64,000 bases of DNA from contig JBDOQK010000067.1 of NCBI GenBank assembly GCA_040437565.1, positions 1 through 64,000 of the forward strand. Direction: 5' to 3'. Positions 46,239-55,048 of the stretch are shown piece by piece (the stretch's first letter is position 1; the number at the start of each line of letters is the position of its first letter). The notes under the pieces were generated by a model. It saw only the letters and a list, made by a program, of their open reading frames with translations. It was not told where the DNA came from and did no database searches. The position numbers and the translations under genes are program-made. Source of the stretch: Albugo candida (lineage: Eukaryota > Oomycota > Peronosporomycetes > Albuginales).

Positions 46239-46965
46239 ATCCTGTCAGCGGGATCTCGATTGCTGCTTCTAGAGCATATTCAGTCTATAATTATATTCCG
46301 CACTCTTCCTTTGTGGAGTGCGATCCCACAGCACAATTATGGCTGGAGCTACTTTCTATTTAGATCCGCTTTCCAATTCCGAGCACGTTATGAGCATAGT
46401 GCGTGTGCAATGGTGTCAACGATACGGTCGGAATGAAAGGGTTTTCATGAATTATATCCGAGATGTGCCTTACATTGCTGGCGGTGACGCTGCACTTCTT
46501 TTAGACCGATACGAATCATCGTTTGCTCGATCCGTAGTAAGTAATTCTGACAGTTCCAGCATTTTACGTGATCTAGACCACGTTTAGTGCGCACGTTCGG
46601 TACTTTAGAAGACAGTTTTACTATCAAGGTGGCCGAATCAAGTTTTAATGGTACTGGATCAACTCGCAACGCAATCATTGCCGTGGATACGGAACTTGCA
46701 AGTAGAAATGCAAGTGCAACTTCGATCCTAATCCTAGTTGGATGGCGATGTTCAGGCAAGTGTGGTTGACACCAATGTGGAAATACAGCACGATCAGCGA
46801 GAAGACATATTACCATCTCTCACAGATATTCACATGAAACGTATTTTGTACGTATTTTGTATGTATAATTATTATTTGCGACAGTTCAGGTATCTGGAGA
46901 CGTCACTTGATCTCATCCTCGTATTGCACCGTCAAGTATGCGACCCATTTTCTCTTTCATTCTAG
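46217..46965 (+). pseudogene. unidentified decayed gene, copy 3 of 3 (3' part)
   Basis: Begins abruptly with tccaatcgaactttcaaatcctg, matching copy 1 near 43.0 kb and copy 2 near 44.35 kb, and extends past both to 46.97 kb. It joins directly onto the RxLR remnant at 46.2 kb, so its 5' half is missing. Patches include YIAGGDAALLLDRYESSFAR and VDTNVEIQHDQREDILPSL. Two of the longest open frames are 89 and 75 codons. The product is not recognised. Confidence 0.55.
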
Positions 46966-47193
46966 TGATGTAATTATCACACTGCGGTCTGATCGTGGCT
47001 TGGTGTGAACAAGCCAACACCACTTCAGTAAGATAAAGACTTTTAAATAGGGTGTTCAAAGTGTCGACACACGGAAGTGCACACTACGTACTACGTTTCG
47101 TAAACATGGATTGAAGAAAGTATAGTGCATTTAAATTGGAGATAACTCAAAGATAAGAAATGACGAGAGCGATGCTGCCTGTAAATATGATGA

Positions 47194-48106
47194 TCAAGGT
47201 TCTTCTTTTTCCGGCCGTTGGTATCCAACATTGGAATAAAGCGATCCCAGAGCAGCCTTGGCTTTTTTCAGATTGTTCGCGTTTCCATCTTGACGCGAAT
47301 CCACTTCATGCGTCTTTCTTTTTCCAAAACTCCAAAATTTCTTAAAAAAGCGGGGTTTCTTTTCTTGGGGCCGTATTGTAGTGCTTTCAGCGATACGTAG
47401 TGTCTTATTTGGTACGTCTTTAAATGCAGTGGAGGGGTTCTGATTAGGCTTTTTCAAAGGTAGTATTGGCCAAGCAGCAGTAAAAAGCGACTTTGATTTA
47501 AATCGATCAGCTTGTGCCAGACTAATNNNNNNNNNNNNNNNNNNNNNNNNNNNNNNNNNNNNNNNNNNNNNNNNNNNNNNNNNNNNNNNNNNNNNNNNNN
47601 NNNNNNNNNNNNNNNNNNNNNNNNNNGACTGTTTTGCGCTCCTGCTTCGGGCTATCATTCACTTTAGCCTTACCACGTCCAGATAATGAAGAATCTGAGA
47701 CTCTGAGCTCTGCGTGTGAATCATCGTTATTCGGAGTATTTGTAGTAGAAATACGATTATATTTAGGGGTGAGCAGTCGTGTTGGATTCGATATTGATCC
47801 ATTTCGACTTGAGGTCGCACGGAGATTGCCCCTACCTTGTGTTTCAATGTCATGAATAAATGACCGTGATCCAGTCGTTGTTGTTTGGAGATCGAATCGA
47901 ACATCTCGCTGACTTTTTCTCGACATGTATAGCGGCGTAGCATCAAAGTTCTTATCCAAAGTTGCATGCTGCGTCTCCTTTATCTCACTCCTACCATCAG
48001 TATCTGCGTTTGTCGTAAACGAATGCGTGTCACCAATTAGTGTGGTCGCTGACTCTACCGAAGTCGTAAGGACGCCACAAACTACCACATGTATAAAAGC
48101 CACCAT
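47194..48106 (-). CDS. secreted effector-like protein, family 2 copy 2 (contains a gap)
   Basis: ATG at 48106. The signal peptide MVAFIHVVVCGVLTTSVESA is almost the same as in the copy at 38.7-39.7 kb and much of the N-terminal half aligns (TTLIGDTHS, EIKETQHATL, GNLRATSSRNGSIS). A 100-N gap at 47527-47626 interrupts the middle. The C-terminal part reads on to 47194 and contains PRFFKKFWSFGKRKTHEVDS, then a tail of about 30 residues not seen in copy 1. It is candidate effector; whether the RxLR-like GNLR is functional is unknown. Confidence 0.6.
47527..47626. other. assembly gap of 100 N inside a secreted-protein gene
   Basis: Exactly 100 N, so the middle of the protein at 47.2-48.1 kb is unknown. 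Confidence 0.98.
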
Positions 48107-49473
48107 GAAAATGATCCAGACTGAAACTTTCCGGCTAACGCTAGCAATTTGATCTGTTTTGTTCTGGGAAGAAGAACGCGAATCACCTTACACTAATATC
48201 GGTAATTTAGAATATTTTGCAGACAACTGTCGAGTGCACAGAGTAGCATCGGTGTAGGGTCGTAATCCAATCACATGGGTTCAATAACCCTGCAGCAATC
48301 ATTCTGGTCGTATCGGTAGTGAGATATTCTTACAAACTAACAACTTATTCTCACATTATTCCTCAGGACTCAACGACGAGAAGCACTTGCAGGAATCAAA
48401 GTGATGTGTGCAACGTATCACGCAGGGGAAAAACACGTCATCATGGAGTTCGGAATGACATGACTGTTTCCATTGGTTATTAGTTTTTACCTGATTGCCT
48501 TTTTCCCAAGGAAGTCAACTTTTGAGGTACAGAAACTACTTGCTCACAAGCGATGTCGTGCAGCGGGTGAAGCGGCAATGTGGCAACATCTGACATGGGT
48601 ACACAAAACACAAACTGGTCAAATTTTCTCCGATCGGTTGTGTGTGATTATGTAACATCCAATGTACACAAAAGAAGAACAGAAGCAGATTGTTCGAATT
48701 CTCCTTTCCGTTCTGTGTAATCATGCCCCTTGGAAAATTCTTGGCGGAGACTAGGATTGTATCAGGGAATGCTCTACACGTAACAAGTGCGTTTAGGATA
48801 AATGAGTAGAGATATGTGCTTCAAAGTAGTCGGAGTGCTACCTTTCATTGCGCCTTGCAAATTCTATCCCAGAATACATTTACCACATTTCATGAAGTTC
48901 ATTTCGCTGCCTATTGCTTAGCAAAAGCCTCTCTTCCATTTGTTGCTATCGCTGGCTATTACGTACTTGCACAAGGTGATCCTGATAGCGTCTTAGTGTG
49001 GTGGATATCATTCGGGGGACACGGTGCTCTTGGACTTTATATTATTACAAGGGGATACAGACTCCTATATTGGGACGAGGCAACCCCAATAAAGCGCTGT
49101 CATCTGCAGCACATATCCTCAACTTAAGCGGACGCCTCCATCAATCGTTGTTGTCTGTATAATCATTATTTATGATAGCCAAACGCCGTCAAGTAAGTCA
49201 GTCGTCATATACTCTTATTATGAGCGTTTTAATGGCGGCATCAAGTCCGTAGTATCGGACTCTAGCTTTCTAGCTTTCGCTTACGCCTGACTAGTAAGTC
49301 ATTTAATAAATTTATAAACTTCAGGAAATAATGTACATACGCTTCGTTGTTCGCAGAATCTAATATCATATTCGGTATCACTGAATCATTATAACGCCTG
49401 GAATCATTGTTGGTACAAGTGAGAACAACAATAGAAAAAATTTATTATAATGAATTATAGTATCCGTGTTCTC
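48107..49473. other. intergenic region with a hydrophobic ORF fragment
   Basis: The first 700 bases resemble 39.68-41.03 kb (segmental duplication). On the + strand 48816-49127 is open for 103 codons with two hydrophobic segments (KASLPFVAIAGYYVLAQ and GGHGALGLYIITRGYRLL) but has no ATG in the frame. It looks like an exon or fragment of a membrane protein; family not recognised. Confidence 0.4.
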
Positions 49474-49713
49474 CTACTTGTGTTTGTCATTTTCAGCGTT
49501 ATTACTTCCAATTAATGAAAAATCTTGAAGCTCATCCACATCCCTTGAGTTGTCGTGTAACAATCTAAGATTTCGCAACAGTGGCTTAGCAGAGATGCTA
49601 CCATCTGACATGACTGCAGCGTTGAGCGAGTTCGAAAAGAAGCCGCAAAGCATCATCAGTATGAGCCCAGCCATAGCCATGAATTTGGGTCCGAGGTGCA
49701 AGTCCAATACCAT
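49474..49713 (-). CDS. RxLR-type secreted protein (79 aa)
   Basis: ATG at 49713, stop at 49474. Signal peptide in the first ~30 residues (MAMAGLILMMLCGFFSNSLN), then ISAKPLLRNLRLLHDNSRDV. RNLR is a canonical RxLR at about residue 46, the usual distance from the start, and SRDVDELQDF follows where many oomycete effectors have an acidic EER-like block. RxLR proteins are typically secreted into and translocated into host cells. The mature tail is only about 25 residues, so this is very small for the class. It is the best preserved of at least six related copies in this window. Confidence 0.72.
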   Translation of the reverse strand: MVLDLHLGPKFMAMAGLILMMLCGFFSNSLNAAVMSDGSISAKPLLRNLRLLHDNSRDVDELQDFSLIGSNNAENDKHK

Positions 49714-50144
49714 TTTGTGTATGTTGTCGTAAAGTGCACTTGTATTCGCAAAGTAAAAAGTAGAATGAAGATAGTGTAAGAAATGAAGGACAGAAGACAC
49801 GTAATGGTCTCTCAATGTTCAAGATTATTTTGCGTTTCGAAGTGCCAGCATATCGATGAAGGTACACTAGAAAACACACGTGTATTCCGGATCAATCCAA
49901 ACTCCAGTCACTATAAACATACATCATTTTCTACCCTTTGATTATCAGATTGAACCCTCCTTTTTCCTGTGACTCACCGTTTTGTTTGCTGTCGCACTAT
50001 AAGCCTATACATTCTCATATTGTGAACCGCATAAATTCGCTTCCGATTGACAACGTGAAAACTTGGCTACGAATTCTATAGAGTAACTCTGATGGTGCAA
50101 CTGCTAATTCTCAAGTTTTACTCGCCGCCTTGTGGTTAAAACGT

Positions 50145-50400
50145 CATGAGCATCTCTAATCGTGGTCACACGTATCTGCTCACTGACGGGCTCTTTTCGC
50201 TCGTTTGGCTGGAAAAGGAGGATGTTGCACCAGAGCTTCGATGTTTCCTGTTGACGCTGATCCTCTGCAATGTGATTTTATGCTTGGCACTCTTAAGGGC
50301 CTGCAATGCCCGTATGCGACCTATGTGGCATCCATGCCCAGCGATATGCTCGCTTCATGCTTGAGACTGAGTGTAATAATGCCAGAAACGAAGTACTAAG
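50145..50400 (+). pseudogene. divergent ORF remnant of module 1
   Basis: Corresponds to the region of the ORF at 51540 in module 2. Protein-like text PYATYVASMPSDMLASCLRL is kept but the frame is broken relative to module 2. No family recognised. Confidence 0.35.
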
Positions 50401-50638
50401 AGACTACGTGGGCGCGAGTTCATGACGCACAAAAGCTTTGAACTTCGGTAAGCGATCTGATCGCAAGTATTTTGAGACGACGCTTTATCACATGAAGTGA
50501 TGCAAAACGTATGCTGTATCTCTAATGGGAGTCGCTCTGAGATAATTTGAATTAACCGCGTGTTAGATAGATCGAGTACAAGTGAGATGTATATTGTACG
50601 GTAGCTATATACCGAATAATGCTATCAGTTTTCTCATA

Positions 50639-50863
50639 CTACGGGTGACGTTTTTTCTCTTTTATTCCAAACCTGGTAGACCAGTTCAGATTTCTTGGTG
50701 GATCCGGTAACGATCCAAGGCTTCGTAACATTGGCTTGGAAGAGATGCTATCACTTGATCCCACTGCAGCGTCGAGCAAGGTCAGGGAGCAGCCGCATAG
50801 CATCGTCAGTAGGAAACCCACCATAGACATGAATTTGAGTCGGAAACGCAATTTCAATCCCAT
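50639..50863 (-). CDS. RxLR-like secreted protein (74 aa)
   Basis: ATG at 50863. The first 32 residues form a signal peptide (MSMVGFLLTMLCGCSLTLLD). Then SDSISSKPMLRSLGSLPDPP: the RxLR position reads RSLG, so the final Arg is lost. A basic tail (KEKKRHP) ends the protein. Upstream DNA closely matches that of the copies at 49.5 and 51.9 kb. No clear EER. It is probably an effector paralogue with a relaxed motif. Confidence 0.65.
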   Translation of the reverse strand: MGLKLRFRLKFMSMVGFLLTMLCGCSLTLLDAAVGSSDSISSKPMLRSLGSLPDPPRNLNWSTRFGIKEKKRHP

Positions 50864-51539
50864 TTTGTGTATGTTGTCGTGAAGTGCACTGTTATTCGCA
50901 AAGTAAATTGTAAAAATGAAAGAACGATAGCAAGAAATAAGGAATAGAAGGTACGCGGTGGTGTTTTTTTCAATGTTTTCAATTACAACGCGCCACAAAG
51001 TGGCAGCACGTTGATGAGGGTAGACTAGAAAGCACACAGGTATTTGGTTTAATACAATTCCAATCATTATATACATGTCGCTAAGGAAAAAGCATGTTCA
51101 TAACTTCACTATTGTCGGAAAGTAGTGCTGAGTTCTGTATCGATTATACATAAATCTTATCTACCCTTTGTAATCAGATTGGACCCCCTCAGTCCTTTAC
51201 TTTACCGTCTTCTTTGCTGTCGCACTATAAGCCTATATATTTTTACATTGTGAAGCTTATACATTCGCTTCCGATTGACAACGTGAAAATCTCAGTACGA
51301 ATTCTATAGCGTACTTCTGATGGTGCAACTGCTAACTGTAAAGTTACTGGTGGAAACGTCATGGGAATCTCTGATCGTGGACAGACGTATTGCTCACTGT
51401 AACACACTGAAGCTGATGCTTCTTCACTTGTCCAACCGAGCAAGGAGGATGTTGCACCGCAGCTTCGATGATTCCTGCTGATTGTATACGTGGCACTCTT
51501 GAGGCGCTGCAACGCCCATAGGCGACGTATGTGGCATCC

Positions 51540-51803
51540 ATGCTCAATGCTGGCTACATGCTTCAGACAGAGGGTAAGAACTATCAAAACCTGAGTTTAT
51601 TGAGACTACGTGGACGCCAAGTTTACGACGCACAAAAGCTTAGATTCTTAGTGAGCGATCTGGTCGCAAGTATTTTGAGAGGACGCTTGATCAGAGGAAG
51701 CGATGTAGAACTATGCTGCATTTTAAGTACATTTCAATCAGAGACGCTTCGAGATGATCGCAGCTTTCGTTTTGTCGAGAGTATAAAGGTCAAAAAGCCA
51801 TGA
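51540..51803 (+). CDS. unidentified ORF divergent to the RxLR-like gene
   Basis: 87 residues from the first ATG at 51540, with helical, charged text (LSLLRLRGRQVYDAQKLRFL, LVSDLVASILRGRLIRGSDV). There is no signal peptide. Open sequence upstream without an ATG suggests that it may be the last exon of a longer gene. The module-1 counterpart is broken, so function is doubtful. No family recognised. Confidence 0.35.
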   Translation: MLNAGYMLQTEGKNYQNLSLLRLRGRQVYDAQKLRFLVSDLVASILRGRLIRGSDVELCCILSTFQSETLRDDRSFRFVESIKVKKP

Positions 51804-51929
51804 ATAAACGACACAGCAAAAGTAATAGTGTTTTGAAAAAAAACGCGTGTGAATTAGATCGAGTACAAGTGAGATGTATATTGTGCAGCAGCTCTATCAA
51901 AACCGAATAAGGCTACTACTTTTCTCATA

Positions 51930-52145
51930 CTAATGGTGACGTTTTCTCCTTTTAAGTATTAACCACTTCAGCTTTCTTGATGGATCCTGTACCGATCTTA
52001 GACTTCGTAACATTGGGTTGGAAGATATGCTATCACCTGACGTCACTGCAGCATCGAGCGAGGTTATTGAGTAGCCGCTTAGCATCGTCAGTAGGAAAGC
52101 CACCATAGCCATGAATTTGGGTCGAAAACGCAATTTTAATCCCAT
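51930..52145 (-). CDS. RxLR-type secreted protein (71 aa)
   Basis: ATG at 52145. Signal peptide within MGLKLRFRPKFMAMVAFLLTM, continuing to about residue 33. SDSISSNPMLRSLRSVQDPS contains RSLR, a full RxLR, at about residue 47. A basic tail (LKRRKRHH) follows instead of an EER block. It is nearly the same as the 50.6 kb gene in the first 50 residues. Confidence 0.7.
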   Translation of the reverse strand: MGLKLRFRPKFMAMVAFLLTMLSGYSITSLDAAVTSGDSISSNPMLRSLRSVQDPSRKLKWLILKRRKRHH

Positions 52146-52919
52146 TTTGTGAATGTTGTTGTGAAGTGCGCTATTATTCTCAAAGTATAAAGTGAATAGA
52201 AGAAATGATAGCAAGAAATAAAGAACAGAAGGTACGTGGTGGCGTTAAAATTTTCAATTCTAATGCGCCACAAAGTGGCAGCACATGGTGGGCGTACACT
52301 CGAAAACACACGGGTATCTGGTCCCATGCAATTTCCAGTCATAATACATGTCGCAGAGGAAGAGGTTTGTTCATAGCGCTACTATATATTTGTCGGAAAC
52401 TAATGCTGAGTTCAGTATCGATTATACGTATATCTTATCTACCCTTCGTGGTCAGAATAATCAGAATGGACCCGTCCCCCTCAGTCCTATACTACACCGC
52501 CTTCTTGCTGCCACACTATAAATCCTATACATTTTCGCGTTGTGAAGCTTATACATTCGCTTCCCGTTGACAACATGTGGACTTTGCTACTGACGCTATT
52601 GCGTAATTCTGATGATGAAATTTCATATATCCTAATGCACCCGCCAATGTGTGATACAACATGATGAGCATTCTCGATCTTCGCCACGCGTTCATTTGCA
52701 AGACCGTCTGATTATACCATAACATTGAGACTAACGTGTCGCAATCGAAGAAGAAAACTTTCTCGGTCACCCCAATGCCTCTGAATGCGCCTGAGCAATT
52801 GACAATCGATTGGAAGTCGTAACTTGATATTACTATCACTTTGCAATGAAAGCAGCAGCAACCGCAAACAACATATGTCACCTGTATTAATATTCTGTCC
52901 TACTTATAGACGCCAACTC

Positions 52920-53947
52920 TCACTCGTGTCCTCCATTTTTAAACATACCTGGGTATAGTCTATTATAATACTCATCCTTTTTAGCCTTTGTTAGTGCAGC
53001 CACGTCCGGATCATCATTGGGACGAATTACATTCAAGTCTATCGGCTTGGCAGGATGTTGCTGTTTATCTCTCGGTGGTGTTTTCTTGAATAGACTTTTC
53101 ATCCAGGAGAAAGCTTTTGACGCTGCTGATTTCGTTGGTGTTGGACGTGCTACTGGTATCTTTTTCTTCTTTACAGGTGGAGCAGGCGTTTTGGCTTCAT
53201 TTGATCGCCTACAGTTCCCTGACGAGTGCCGTATGTGTACATCAGCCCATCGACAGGGCCAGCGAAGTCAGCTGGACGTCCATCTGAGTGAACATGGAAA
53301 AACTTATATCCTCCTGGAACTGTCTCCGGGTCGTCTGTCGAACTCCCAGCTTTACCTTTGCCGCGCGCCCTTGATCCGCTGGTTTCCTCAACTGAGACCG
53401 ATTGACGTGTCGAGTGCGCTTTTGAATTTGACTCATCTCTTAACACTCCCGGTCTATTGCCGTTCGAGGAGTGTGAACCCTTCGTATCAACTTCAGTGAT
53501 TTCAAAATTAGGTATTTTTGTGGGGTGACGTAGCGGTTTCCGTGAAGCCGTAGTTACCGGATCGTCCCTCAAAATCCCGACTTTAGGCTTGCCACGTGTA
53601 TTTGATCCGCTGGCCACCTCCACGGAGACCCCTTGACCCGTTGACGACAATTGCGCATTTGCATGAGGCCGTACTTTTCCCCGTTCAACTCTTGACTTAA
53701 TTTGATTTCCGCCAGCGTTTCTTTTGAACGAAACTTCAGCAATTCGCTCATTGTTTGTTTGACTGCTTCCTTCGTCATCCGTAGACGTTCTAAGTAGAGC
53801 ATTTTGATGCCTGTTACTCTGTGATATTGCTGTCATATCTGTATCTTGCTGAATCAAACGCTTAGTCGTGCGGGGTACCATTGCGTCAAGTGAGAGCGTC
53901 AAGGAGCCACAGATGAAAGCCTTCAATAATATGCGATTTGTCTGCAT
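52920..53947 (-). CDS. secreted Ser/Arg-rich protein with basic C-terminal segment (frame split)
   Basis: ATG at 53947 with signal peptide (ILLKAFICGSLTLSLDAM). The mature part holds NALLRTSTDDEGSS, which resembles a degenerate RxLR followed by an acidic block at the right distance. It then has two related segments (GVSVEVASGSNTRGKPKVG and SVSVEETSGSRARGKGKAG), an internal duplication of about 80 residues. The open frame ends at 53171. A further protein-like piece lies downstream in another frame and ends at 52920; it contains FSWMKSLFKKTPPRDK. Whether this is one gene (short intron or assembly error) or a broken one is not clear. Candidate effector. Confidence 0.55.
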
Positions 53948-55048
53948 AGAGTTAGCACGCAGCAAGAAAACCAACAATGTCTGATAAACGAAGACACTAG
54001 AGGCCACGTGTAAATACCAAACATCACCATTTGATGATTCAAAGCAGTATGAGATACACGTCACGATATACTGAAAGGGAGGGAAGATCCTTCGATACGT
54101 GGCAGTGCATTTTGTTTCTAATAATGTATCAGTGCAATTCGCTATCCATAAAGCAGCCTGCTACATGTGTAAGAAGCGTAGTGGCTTCCGCTCTTGACAT
54201 TATTGAAATTCAGCATCGGCTGCCTTGTCCCCTCTTTCTAATCCGTAAGTTTTCCCACTACGATCGAAGTCTGCGTGTGGTGGTGGCTTGGCCCTTTACG
54301 CTTTTCCTATTCACTCTCCCCGTTAATATATAATGCAGCGAAGCGATACATCGCAAGGCGTGCCCTGATGAATGTTGCTCCTTCCATGATACGAAAGTCG
54401 ATAATCAAAGCAGGCTTTATTTACATAAAGTACCCGTCTTTCTCACTTACGCCAGTGATTTGCCACCGCGACTATATTAGCTGTCGATTTTTGGCGCTCT
54501 ATCTGCATCAATGCATATCACATGCGTATCCCACCCCCATTGTTGGAATTCTCTTCTCAAGTCGCTGAAGTGCCAATCCGACATCCCAAGAAGTACAATC
54601 ACAATGTATGTGCACGTAGCGATCGAAGTTCTGTGAAAGTCAACTTTCTACTATGCACGAGATACACCTCATTTTGTTTTCTTAGTGTGTGTTTTTGCAC
54701 AGTACATATAGCGCATAGCCGACGCAAACTTCTCTAATTGGCGGCAATACCAACACTTCTATCGACGCTATTGAGATGCTGATTATTGCTCTCAAGACAT
54801 ACATGCTCAGCTATTCATGTACTATGAGTGAGTTGAGCATCGAAGATTCGAATCTCCATCCAGATAGATCTAATTTTCAAAATCTCTGCAATTTATCGTT
54901 TGCGGACTGTTCATTGTGACGAAACCCATAGAATGCACCAACTAAATTTAGAAATTCCCGTATCTTGTCCGTTTTTGCTTTGCGATTGCACCTGCGATAG
55001 CTAGATTTCTCATGTCATATCAGCACACTGATATCTAAGAAAATCGGA
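53948..55048. other. intergenic region, no gene seen
   Basis: About 1.1 kb; short ORFs on the + strand (up to 100 codons at 54.03-54.33 kb) show no motif. It probably holds the promoter of the PDZ kinase gene. Confidence 0.5.

Larger units (their letters stand above)
49474..52700. repeat. tandem array of three ~1.2-kb modules
   Basis: Units start near 49474, 50639 and 51930. Each has a minus-strand RxLR-type gene, its conserved upstream DNA (blocks such as cattttgtgtatgttgt and cgccacaaagtggcagcac), and then a + strand region sharing tcgcactataagcctata, attcgcttccgattgacaacgtg and gatggtgcaactgcta. The third unit is shorter on its right side. The array arose by tandem duplication, after which the units diverged. 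Confidence 0.8.
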
